From positions 1 through 5,850 of the forward strand of contig JAATGI010000059.1 in assembly GCA_015654725.1 (NCBI GenBank): a DNA stretch of 5,850 nt, read 5' to 3'. Origin of the DNA: Rhodospirillales bacterium (GTDB lineage: Bacteria > Pseudomonadota > Alphaproteobacteria > ATCC43930 > CGMCC-115725). Positions 1-5,607 of this stretch are shown one piece after another (positions within the stretch are counted from its first letter, which is position 1; each line of letters starts with the position of its first letter). Below the pieces are notes generated by a model. It did not search any database, was not told the DNA's origin, and worked only from the letters and a program-made list of their open reading frames with translations. Position numbers and translations under genes: made by a program.

Positions 1-746
1 GCGTCACCAAATCGAAGTTCGACAATCTCTATGGCTGCCGTGAATCGCTGGTGGACGCGATCCGCCGCGGCACTGACGTGATGCTGGCCGGCAAGGTCGC
101 TGTCGTCTGCGGCTATGGCGATGTCGGCAAGGGCTCGGCGGCCAGCTTACGCCAGGGCGGCGCGCGCGTGATGGTGACGGAAGTTGATCCGATCTGCGCG
201 CTGCAGGCGGCGATGGAAGGCTATCAGGTCGTGACCATGGATGACGCCTGTTCGACGGCGGACATTTTCGTCACCGCCACCGGCAATGTCGATGTCATCA
301 CCATCGACCATATGCGCAAGATGAAAGACCGCGCCATCGTCTGCAACATCGGCCATTTCGACAACGAGATTCAGGTCGCGGCGCTGAAGAACCTGAAATG
401 GGACAATATCAAGCCGCAGGTCGACGAGATCGAATTCCCCGACGGCAAGCGCATCATCCTTTTGGCCGAAGGGCGGCTCGTCAATCTTGGTTGCGCCACC
501 GGCCATCCGAGCTTCGTCATGAGCTCGTCCTTCACCAACCAGACGCTGGCGCAGATCGAACTCTTCACCAATCAGGGCAAGTACGAGAAGAAGGTCTACA
601 CCCTGCCGAAGCATCTCGACGAGAAGGTGGCGCAGCTCCATCTCGCCAAGGTCGGCGCCAAGCTCACCAAGCTCTCGCCGAAGCAAGCGGACTATCTCGG
701 CGTCTCGGATCACGGCCCGTTCAAGTCCGATCAGTACCGGTATTAG
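1..746 (+). CDS. ahcY: S-adenosylhomocysteine hydrolase (adenosylhomocysteinase), 3' part only
   Basis: This enzyme hydrolyses S-adenosylhomocysteine to adenosine and homocysteine in the cytoplasm, removing the inhibitory by-product of SAM-dependent methylation. The reading frame enters at base 3 and gives 247 residues, the C-terminal half of a family usually 430-470 residues long, so the start lies outside the window. Visible family marks (fragment numbering) are the Rossmann NAD-binding motif GYGDVGKG at 37-44, the GHFDNEI segment, the HPSF motif with His168, the NLGCATGHPS region, and the conserved C-terminus ending DQYRY. In this family the C-terminal Lys and Tyr reach the NAD site of the neighbouring subunit. 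The GTG at 51 is internal, because the homology continues upstream of it (TKSKFDNLYGCRESL). The next gene begins on the last base of the TAG stop, which indicates one transcript. Identification is secure. Confidence 0.97.
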   Translation, partial: VTKSKFDNLYGCRESLVDAIRRGTDVMLAGKVAVVCGYGDVGKGSAASLRQGGARVMVTEVDPICALQAAMEGYQVVTMDDACSTADIFVTATGNVDVITIDHMRKMKDRAIVCNIGHFDNEIQVAALKNLKWDNIKPQVDEIEFPDGKRIILLAEGRLVNLGCATGHPSFVMSSSFTNQTLAQIELFTNQGKYEKKVYTLPKHLDEKVAQLHLAKVGAKLTKLSPKQADYLGVSDHGPFKSDQYRY

Positions 747-1621
747 TGAGCAGCCTGCCCGCCGCCATCGCCGCCCTGGCGCGCGGCGCCTCGCTCGAAT
801 TGATGGCGCGCGACGACGGCGCCATCCGCCGCTGCATCGAGCTCGTCGAGCGGGGTAGCCCGATCTATATCGCCCGTGTGCCGGGCGACACCAACGAGAT
901 CACCGTCGCCGCCGCGGTTCGGCTCAGGAAGGCCGGCTTCGATCCGGTGCCGCATATCGGCGCGCGCTATTTCGCCAGCACCGAGGCGCTCGACGATCTG
1001 CTGGCGCGTCTCAGGGGCGAGGCCGATGTCGAGCAGGTGCTGTGCATCGCCGGCGATATCGACAAGCCGCTGGGCCCCTATGCCGCCGCGTTCGACATCA
1101 TCGCCACCGGCAAGCTCGAACGCCACGGCATCCGCCGCGTCGGCATCGCGGGCTATCCCGAGGGCCATCCCAAGATCGCGGCGCCCGCGCTCGCCGAGGC
1201 GATGGCGGCGAAGCTCGCGCGCCTCGGCGAGGGCGGGATCGCGCCGACCGTCGTCACCCAATTCTGCTTCGAGGCGGCGCCGATCGCCGCTTTCGTCACG
1301 GCGTTGCGCGAGCGCGGGGTCGCGGCGCCGATCCGCATCGGCCTCGCCGGCCCCGCCAGCGTCGCCACGCTCGCGAAATTCGCGGTGCGCTGCGGCATCG
1401 GCAATTCCCTGCGCGCGCTCACCAGCGGGCGGGGCATGGCGCGGCTCCTGACCGATGCCGGGCCGGAAGCGATCGTCGCTTCGCTGACGCGCACCGGACT
1501 CGATATCGCCGGGCTGCATTTCTATACCTTCGGCGGCGTCGCCAAGACCGGCGCCTGGCTCAACGCCGTCCGCGCCGGCGAATTCGAACTGACCGATGAG
1601 GGGTTCAAGCTCCGCCGATAA
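746..1621 (+). CDS. Short MetF-type 5,10-methylenetetrahydrofolate reductase
   Basis: This is a 291-residue TIM-barrel flavoprotein of the MTHFR family, which interconverts 5,10-methylene-THF and 5-methyl-THF using FAD. By alignment from memory with E. coli MetF, the key positions are kept: Glu18 in SLELM (proton-donor Glu), Asp104 in AGD (MetF has RGD), Gln172 in TQFCF, plus GYPEGHP at 136-142 and a C-terminal HFYT segment. Length matches the single-domain bacterial form. I chose the GTG at 746 because the SLELM strand of the barrel precedes the in-frame ATG at 803, and starting there would delete Glu18. The GTG lacks a Shine-Dalgarno sequence and shares base 746 with the ahcY stop, so translation is probably coupled. 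Many substitutions relative to E. coli MetF (AGD, MARDD in place of FFPP) suggest a divergent clade that may run in the 5-methyl-THF-oxidising direction; that is inference. The open frame continues back to 398 but overlaps ahcY. Confidence 0.88.
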   Translation: MSSLPAAIAALARGASLELMARDDGAIRRCIELVERGSPIYIARVPGDTNEITVAAAVRLRKAGFDPVPHIGARYFASTEALDDLLARLRGEADVEQVLCIAGDIDKPLGPYAAAFDIIATGKLERHGIRRVGIAGYPEGHPKIAAPALAEAMAAKLARLGEGGIAPTVVTQFCFEAAPIAAFVTALRERGVAAPIRIGLAGPASVATLAKFAVRCGIGNSLRALTSGRGMARLLTDAGPEAIVASLTRTGLDIAGLHFYTFGGVAKTGAWLNAVRAGEFELTDEGFKLRR

Positions 1622-1627
1622 AGGAGG
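1621..1627 (+). promoter_or_regulatory. Strong Shine-Dalgarno sequence of the citryl-CoA lyase-like gene
   Basis: AAGGAGG lies four bases before the ATG at 1632 and begins on the last base of the upstream stop codon. It is a near-perfect anti-16S match and fixes the start of the downstream gene, overriding the longer in-frame extension back to 1596. It also suggests that this gene is translated more independently than its coupled neighbours. Confidence 0.85.
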
Positions 1628-1631
1628 AAAC

Positions 1632-2399
1632 ATGGCTTCGGCTCCCAAGACCCAGATCGCGACCTCGGATGAGGGATCGATCACGGTGCGCGGCCACGAT
1701 CTCGTCAACGGGATCATGGGCAAATACAGCTTCACCGAGTTCATGTATTTCCTCACCTGCCACCGCTTTCCCACCAAGGACGAGGCGCGCATTCTCGATG
1801 CCTGCCTGGTGACGCTCATGGAGCATGGGCTGACGCCCTCGGCCGTGGTGACGCGGCTCATCGCCGATAATGTGCCGGAGGAAGTGCAGGTCGCGATGGC
1901 GGCGGGCCTCCTGGTCATCGGCAGCGTGTTCGTCGGCACGATGGAGGGATGCGGCGCGATCCTCAAGGCCGGGATCGACAAGGGCGGCGATCTCGACGCC
2001 TATTGCCGCGACACTGTCGCCGCTCATCGCGCGCAAAAAAAGGCGCTGCCCGGCTTCGGCCATCCAATTCACAAGCCCGACGACCCGCGCCCGCCACGCC
2101 TGTTTCAGATCGCGCGGGAATGCAACGTCAAGGGCCGCTACATCGAGTTGCTGAAAAAGCTCGGCGCGGAGCTCGACCGACAGACCGGCCGTCATTTGAC
2201 CATCAACGCGACCGGCGCGATCGCGGCGCTCTTACTGGAGATCGGATTTCCGGTCGAGATCATGCGCGGCGTCGCCGTGGTATCGCGCGCCGGCGGGCTG
2301 CTCGGCCATATCATCGAGGAGCACGAGACTCATTCCGGCCGCTATATCTGGAACCTGGTCGAACATTCGATTCCTTATGAGGAACCGAAGGAAAAATGA
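1632..2399 (+). CDS. Citryl-CoA lyase-type protein of the citrate synthase superfamily
   Basis: This is a 255-residue protein, far shorter than citrate synthase (about 430) and the size of the stand-alone citryl-CoA lyase-type proteins that cleave citryl-CoA to acetyl-CoA and oxaloacetate. The CoA/substrate loop GFGHPIHKPDDPR is clear, with His144 at the position of the catalytic His of citrate synthase and ATP-citrate lyase and Arg153 in DPR. The C-terminal helix SRAGGLLGHIIEEH is also typical. Two positions differ from citrate synthase: the first catalytic His (LHGG) aligns with Glu105 in MEGCG, and the catalytic Asp (NVD) aligns with Thr194 in NATG. I recall this NATG form from related short proteins, so it may be a clade feature rather than damage. 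The ATG at 1632 follows a strong ribosome binding site, and the stop overlaps the esterase ATG by four bases. Family assignment is firm; the exact substrate is not, and other acyl-CoA substrates such as citramalyl- or methylcitryl-CoA are possible. Confidence 0.8.
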   Translation: MASAPKTQIATSDEGSITVRGHDLVNGIMGKYSFTEFMYFLTCHRFPTKDEARILDACLVTLMEHGLTPSAVVTRLIADNVPEEVQVAMAAGLLVIGSVFVGTMEGCGAILKAGIDKGGDLDAYCRDTVAAHRAQKKALPGFGHPIHKPDDPRPPRLFQIARECNVKGRYIELLKKLGAELDRQTGRHLTINATGAIAALLLEIGFPVEIMRGVAVVSRAGGLLGHIIEEHETHSGRYIWNLVEHSIPYEEPKEK

Positions 2400-3415
2400 G
2401 TTTCACGCGTCCCGGTTTTATTTCGTCACCCCGGCGAAAGCCGGGGTCCAGGGTAGGTGACGTGAAACGGTCTTGGATTTCTACTTTCGCGGGAATGACG
2501 ATTTTGGTTTGGCTCGTCTTCGTCACGACAAACACCCTCGCCGCCGACGAACGAAACACGATCCAAGTCGGCGGCGTCGAGCGCTCCTATCTCGCTTATA
2601 TCCCGGAGCATCTGCCGCAAGGCGCGCCGATCCTGTTCGCGCTGCACGGCACCGGCGGCAGCGGCGAGGGCATGCGCGTGGCCACGGGTCATGAATTCGA
2701 TCGCCTCGCCGATGAGAACGGCTTCGCCGCGATCTATCCGACCGGCTACAAAAACAGTTGGGACGATTGCCGCAAGACCGATCCGCTGCCGGCGAAGCGG
2801 GAGAAGATCGACGATCTCGGGTTTTTCCGCGCGCTGATCGCGCGGTTTCACGGCGAGCATGGCAGCGATCCGTCGCGAGTCTTCGTCATGGGCCATTCCA
2901 ACGGCGCGCAGATGGCGTTGCGGGTGGCGCTCGAAGCGCCCGAGATGGTCGCCGGCATCGCGGCCGTCAGCGCCAATCTGCCGGTGGCGGATAATTCCAT
3001 CTGCCATCCTTCGCGCAAGCCGGTCGCGGCGCTGTTGATGGATGGCACCGCCGATCCGATCAATCCCTTCACCGGCGGCGAAGTGATCTTGCCGCCTCAC
3101 TATAGCCGCGGCCTCGTCGTCTCGGCGCCGGCCACGGCCGACTATTGGGCCAAGGTTGCCGGTTATGGCGGCGATCCCCGCGTGACCGGGCTGCCGCATC
3201 GCGACCCCGCCGATCCGACTTCGGTGACGGTCTCCGAGTGGCGCGCGCCGGGAAAGAAAGAAATCGTGTTCTACGCCATTGCCGGCGGCGGGCATGTCGT
3301 GCCCAACCCGGTTTATACCTATCCGGCTGTCCTGGGCGCCACCACCCGCGACATCGACGCGCCGGCGGAAATTTGGAAATTCTTCGCGGCCCTGAAGCCG
3401 AACGCAGGAAACTAA
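2396..3415 (+). CDS. Exported PHB depolymerase/feruloyl esterase-family alpha/beta hydrolase
   Basis: This is a serine esterase of the LpqC/Esterase_phb family (COG3509-like), acting on polyhydroxyalkanoate oligomers, feruloyl esters or similar; the substrate cannot be told. Numbered from the ATG at 2396 (339 residues), the order is: hydrophobic export segment about 45-58 ending NTLA-AD (predicted signal peptidase I cut), oxyanion motif HGTGG with His84, nucleophile motif GHSNG with Ser168, acid loop DGTADP with Asp220, and GGGH with catalytic His300. Cys125 and Cys203 could form a disulphide, fitting a periplasmic or secreted protein. No polymer-binding domain follows. Three in-frame starts exist: ATG 2396 (ATGA overlap, AAGGA nearby), GTG 2462 (gives a compact Lys-Arg n-region) and ATG 2495 (directly before the hydrophobic segment). 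I list the longest because of the coupling, but the signal peptide argues for 2462 or 2495. Residues about 10-35 are encoded by an interspersed repeat. It converges on the metE-like gene. Confidence 0.87.
   Translation: MSFTRPGFISSPRRKPGSRVGDVKRSWISTFAGMTILVWLVFVTTNTLAADERNTIQVGGVERSYLAYIPEHLPQGAPILFALHGTGGSGEGMRVATGHEFDRLADENGFAAIYPTGYKNSWDDCRKTDPLPAKREKIDDLGFFRALIARFHGEHGSDPSRVFVMGHSNGAQMALRVALEAPEMVAGIAAVSANLPVADNSICHPSRKPVAALLMDGTADPINPFTGGEVILPPHYSRGLVVSAPATADYWAKVAGYGGDPRVTGLPHRDPADPTSVTVSEWRAPGKKEIVFYAIAGGGHVVPNPVYTYPAVLGATTRDIDAPAEIWKFFAALKPNAGN
2424..2500. repeat. Interspersed palindromic repeat element inside the 5' end of the esterase ORF
   Basis: This 77-bp element has inverted ends: it starts CGTCACCCCGGCGAAAG and ends CTTTCGCGGGAATGACG, whose reverse complement matches it at 13 of 17 positions. 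Inside the left half is a perfect 8-bp hairpin, ACCCCGGC-GAAA-GCCGGGGT (2428-2447). The left end CGTCACC also pairs with GGTGACG at 2456-2462, so an alternative nested hairpin is possible. The form resembles the short intergenic repeats scattered through many proteobacterial genomes, whose translation gives PRRKPGSR and FAGMT peptides, exactly as here. No second copy lies in the window, so repetitiveness is from recall and needs a genome search. It probably acts as a mobile, non-autonomous palindrome or RNA hairpin. Confidence 0.8.
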
Positions 3416-3435
3416 CGCCCTTCAAGTTCCTTGCG
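3403..3435. terminator. Imperfect inverted repeat across two convergent stop codons (possible bidirectional terminator)
   Basis: Arms 3403-3413 (CGCAGGAAACT) and 3425-3435 (AGTTCCTTGCG) form 9 Watson-Crick pairs, one G-U pair and one A-C mismatch around an 11-base loop. The interleaved stops of the two converging genes sit at the inner edge of the left arm. There is no T-tract on either side, so it is not a canonical intrinsic terminator; it could pause polymerase or stabilise both 3' ends. It is also the only structure available to end transcription here, because the genes overlap. Confidence 0.35.
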
Positions 3436-4443
3436 CACGATCGCGGCGCCCGCCGCCAGCGCCTGCAGTTTGCCGAACGCGACCTCGCGCGAAATATATT
3501 TCATGCCGCAATCGGGCGCGGCGACGATGTGCTCCGGCGGCGCGAAGGGAAAAGCGCGGCGGATGCGCGCCGCCACGATCTCCGGCGTTTCGATCGCCGC
3601 GTCGCCGAGGCTGATGACGCCGAGAATGATCGTCTTGTTCGGCAGGCGTTTCAGCACCGAGAGATCGAGATCGGGTTGCGCGGTTTCGATGGAAACCTGA
3701 TCGACGATGCTGTCCGCCAACTCCGGCAGGAAGGAGTAGGCGTTGGCGCGTTGATGCACGATATGGGCATAGCCGAAACAGAGATGCAGCGCGGTCGGGC
3801 CGGGCACGCCGTCGAGCGCGCGGTTGATGGCGCGGATCGCGTATTTTTTTGCCTTCTCGTGGCGCGCCTGAAGATAAGGTTCGTCGAGTTGGATGATGTC
3901 GGCGCCGGCGCGCTTCAAATCCTTGGCCTCTTCGTTGACGGCGGCGGCGTAATCCATCGCCAGCGCTTCTTCGTCCTTGTAGTAATCGTCCTCCGCCTGC
4001 TGCGCCATGGTGAAGGGGCCGGGCAGCGTGATCTTGATCCTCCGGTCGGTGTTGCGGCGCAGGAAGTCGACATCGCGCACCTCGGCGGGTTTAAGCCGCC
4101 GGATCGGCCCCGAGACGCGCGGCACCGGATTGGGATGGCCGGTGCGGTCGAGCGCCGTGCCGGCCTGCTTGTCGATGCCCGAGAAGGACGTGGCGAGCCT
4201 GTTGGAGTAGCTCTCGCGCCGCATCTCGCCGTCGGTGATGATGTCGATGCCGGCGCGCTCCATGTCGCGGATCGCGATCAGCGTGGCGTCGTCCTGCGCC
4301 TGTTCCAGAAACGGCGCCGAGATTCGCCACATCTCGTTGGCGCGCACCCGCGGCGGCAGCCGGCCCTTGAGATTGTCGCGATCCACCAGCCAATCGGGCT
4401 GCGGATAGCTCCCGATCACGGTCGTCGGCAGCAACTCGTTCAT
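3412..4443 (-). CDS. Core MetE-type (cobalamin-independent) methionine synthase-like methyltransferase
   Basis: This 343-residue protein corresponds to the catalytic C-terminal barrel of MetE (COG0620), without the N-terminal half of the roughly 750-residue enzyme. The family transfers a methyl group to homocysteine on a zinc site. All expected zinc ligands are visible: His220 and Cys222 in HLCFG, Glu253 in SIETAQ, and Cys312 in PDCGMK. Other marks are TVIGSYPQPDW near the start, GIDIITDGEMRRESY at 65-79 and IIQLDEPYLQ at 183-192. Core enzymes of this size may use methylcobalamin, methyl-THF or other donors, so the donor is open; the upstream MetF-like gene makes 5-methyl-THF plausible. The ATG at 4443 is chosen because it forms an ATGA overlap with the upstream aldolase-like gene and puts the conserved TVIGSYP at the N-terminus; the open frame to 4632 only shadows that gene. 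Its TAG interleaves with the esterase TAA. Confidence 0.88.
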   Translation of the reverse strand: MNELLPTTVIGSYPQPDWLVDRDNLKGRLPPRVRANEMWRISAPFLEQAQDDATLIAIRDMERAGIDIITDGEMRRESYSNRLATSFSGIDKQAGTALDRTGHPNPVPRVSGPIRRLKPAEVRDVDFLRRNTDRRIKITLPGPFTMAQQAEDDYYKDEEALAMDYAAAVNEEAKDLKRAGADIIQLDEPYLQARHEKAKKYAIRAINRALDGVPGPTALHLCFGYAHIVHQRANAYSFLPELADSIVDQVSIETAQPDLDLSVLKRLPNKTIILGVISLGDAAIETPEIVAARIRRAFPFAPPEHIVAAPDCGMKYISREVAFGKLQALAAGAAIVRKELEGR

Positions 4444-5237
4444 CGGTTGGTCCAGGGCCGTGGGTCGGGTGTTTCGCGGCGCATGCGGCGCACCATCGCC
4501 GCGAATTGCAGCTCGGCGATCTTGTCGGTGGCCTCGAATTTGGCGTGGGTCATGGCGGTGCGGCGCAGCACCTCGTCGGAAAGCGTGCGATTCGGCCCGG
4601 CGATGGAACCGGCCGCGAGCTGCACCTCGCAAGCGCGCTCCAACGTCCAGAGCAGGCGGAAGGTGCGCGGAATGTCGCGCCCGACCACCAAGAGGCCGTG
4701 ATTGCGCAGGATCAGCACGTCCTTGTCGCCGAGCGCCGCCACCAGGCGCGGCCGCTCGTCGGTTTCGGTCGCGACGCCTTCGAAGTCGTGATAGCCGACA
4801 TGGCCGGCGAGTTGCGCGCCGTAGAAATTGTCGTGGCTGAGCCCGGCGTCCTTGGACGCGACGGCGACGCCCGCGGTGGTGTGGACGTGCATGACGCAGC
4901 GCGCATCCTCGCGCGCGGCGTGGATCGCGCCGTGAATGATGTAGCCCGCGATGTTGATGGGATAGGCGGAGGGCGACACGATCTCGCCCGTGAGATCGAC
5001 CTTGACCAGATTCTCGGGCGTCACTTCCTCATAGGTCAGGCCGAACGGATTCAACAGGAAATGATGCTCCGGTCCCGGCACGCGCATGGTGACGTGGTTG
5101 AAAATCGCCTCGGTCCAGCCGAGGTAATAAAACAGGTTGTAGCAATCGGCGAGTTGGCAGCGCAGCGCCCATTCCTCCCGCGCCATGCGCGGCGGCGGTT
5201 CGGGGCGGCGGTCGAGCCAGGAATCGGTCAAGATCAT
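4440..5237 (-). CDS. Class II aldolase/adducin-family protein
   Basis: This is a 265-residue protein with the class II aldolase/adducin fold. The family contains zinc-dependent sugar-phosphate aldolases, epimerases, dehydratases (such as MtnB) and decarboxylases, plus the head domain of eukaryotic adducin. The metal site is visible: His117 and His119 in MHVHT, and His180 in LRNHG. The segment GYIIHGAIHAAREDA at 98-112 is close to the adducin-like branch. By alignment with L-fuculose-1-phosphate aldolase, the catalytic Glu73 (PSSE) falls near Gly98, so classical aldolase chemistry is doubtful. The ATG at 5237 is chosen because GAAGGA stands seven bases before it; in-frame ATGs at 5273 and further upstream lack this and would run into the divergent spacer. 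It is first in a two-gene unit, ending in an ATGA overlap with the metE-like gene. The pairing hints at handling a methylated or C1-releasing substrate, but none can be named. Confidence 0.85.
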   Translation of the reverse strand: MILTDSWLDRRPEPPPRMAREEWALRCQLADCYNLFYYLGWTEAIFNHVTMRVPGPEHHFLLNPFGLTYEEVTPENLVKVDLTGEIVSPSAYPINIAGYIIHGAIHAAREDARCVMHVHTTAGVAVASKDAGLSHDNFYGAQLAGHVGYHDFEGVATETDERPRLVAALGDKDVLILRNHGLLVVGRDIPRTFRLLWTLERACEVQLAAGSIAGPNRTLSDEVLRRTAMTHAKFEATDKIAELQFAAMVRRMRRETPDPRPWTNR

Positions 5238-5244
5238 CGCGGCA

Positions 5245-5250
5245 TCCTTC
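5245..5250 (-). promoter_or_regulatory. Ribosome binding site of the aldolase-like gene
   Basis: On the minus strand this reads GAAGGA, seven bases before the ATG at 5237, an ideal spacing. It decides the start of the aldolase-like gene in favour of 5237 over the in-frame ATG at 5273, whose upstream bases (GGACAGTGGTC) offer only a weak match. Confidence 0.7.
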
Positions 5251-5271
5251 GCCCATATTGTGGGGTCAAAC

Positions 5272-5287
5272 ATGGACCACTGTCCAT
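5272..5287. promoter_or_regulatory. Inverted repeat in the divergent spacer, possible operator
   Basis: ATGGAC-CACT-GTCCAT is a perfect 6-bp-arm inverted repeat in the 97-bp spacer between the minus-strand aldolase-like gene and the plus-strand hicB. Its position would allow one regulator to control both directions. It could equally be a small hairpin or chance. If the aldolase-like gene used the ATG at 5273, its start codon would lie in the left arm. Confidence 0.3.
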
Positions 5288-5300
5288 CGCCGGCGGAATG

Positions 5301-5327
5301 TTGTGCGCCCGTTCTTTTTGCTATGAT
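5301..5327 (+). promoter_or_regulatory. Candidate sigma-70-type promoter of hicBA
   Basis: A good -10-like hexamer TATGAT occurs at 5322-5327, with a weak -35 (TTGTGC, 5301-5306) at a short 15-base spacing. Transcription from this -10 would begin at about 5333-5335, on or next to the hicB ATG, implying a leaderless or nearly leaderless mRNA. The call rests on the -10 match and its location in the only spacer upstream of hicB. Confidence 0.3.
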
Positions 5328-5334
5328 CGAGGAC

Positions 5335-5607
5335 ATGAAACGGAAAGAAGCAATCGGCACGGTGGGCACCGCCTATATCTGTCATTTCGAACCCGAGCCG
5401 GAAGGCGGCTACACTGTCACGTGTCCCGCCTTGGCGCCGGTCGTCAGCTATGGCGAAACCTTGACGGAAGCTCGCGAGAACGCGCGCGAGGCGATCGAAT
5501 TGTGTCTGCAAGTTTATCGCGATGAGGGAAAACCGATCCCGCCTTCCGACAACGATCCTCGCCGCGCCGTCGACGAATTGGTGCCCGTTCTGATTTTCCG
5601 TTCGTGA
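5335..5607 (+). CDS. hicB: HicB-family antitoxin, short form
   Basis: This 90-residue protein of the HicB/UPF0150 family is expected to bind and neutralise the HicA RNase encoded next. The degraded RNase-H-like HicB core spans about residues 10-62: a first strand with YICHFEPEPEGGYTV at 14-28, a PAL turn (here PALAPVVSYG), then ETLTEARENAREAIELCLQ, the amphipathic helix typical of the family. The tail (GKPIPPSDNDP at 65-75, ending VPVLIFRS) shows no obvious helix-turn-helix or ribbon-helix-helix, so DNA-binding autoregulation by this protein is not evident. The start is uncertain: ATG 5335 has GAGG only two bases away, while an in-frame ATG at 5323 adds MIED and has no ribosome binding site. 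The stop overlaps the hicA GTG by four bases (GTGA). The antitoxin-first order is a known variant of the locus. Confidence 0.85.
   Translation: MKRKEAIGTVGTAYICHFEPEPEGGYTVTCPALAPVVSYGETLTEARENAREAIELCLQVYRDEGKPIPPSDNDPRRAVDELVPVLIFRS

Noticed and set aside
398..745. Upstream open extension of the metF-like frame
   Set aside because: It overlaps ahcY out of frame and translates to Arg/Gln/His-rich nonsense; conserved MetF sequence begins only after about base 746.
743..1981. Long open frame on the minus strand (412 codons) opposite the metF-like and citryl-CoA lyase-like genes
   Set aside because: Its translation is low-complexity and rich in Arg, Ala, Gly and Asp, typical of the antisense of GC-rich genes. 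It crosses two well-supported plus-strand genes and has no recognisable motif.
2034..2042. In-phase slippery heptamer A AAA AAG in the citryl-CoA lyase-like gene (possible -1 frameshift)
   Set aside because: No Shine-Dalgarno-like stimulator or clear hairpin is seen nearby, and the -1 frame gives a basic low-complexity tail. A Gln-Lys-Lys run by chance is the simpler explanation.
2311..2559. 82-codon minus-strand ORF with peptides like DPGFRRGDE
   Set aside because: It is the antisense translation of the palindromic repeat and its flanks. Such ORFs recur wherever this repeat type occurs and are not real genes.
3844..3852. Run of seven T (A AAA AAA on minus, in phase) in the metE-like gene
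   Set aside because: It encodes Ala-Lys-Lys in a conserved-looking helix and the frame continues normally to the zinc ligands; no sign of programmed slippage or sequencing error.
4506..5525. 339-codon plus-strand ORF opposite the aldolase-like gene
   Set aside because: It is the antisense frame of a gene with clear class II aldolase motifs and then overlaps hicB out of frame; no motif of its own.
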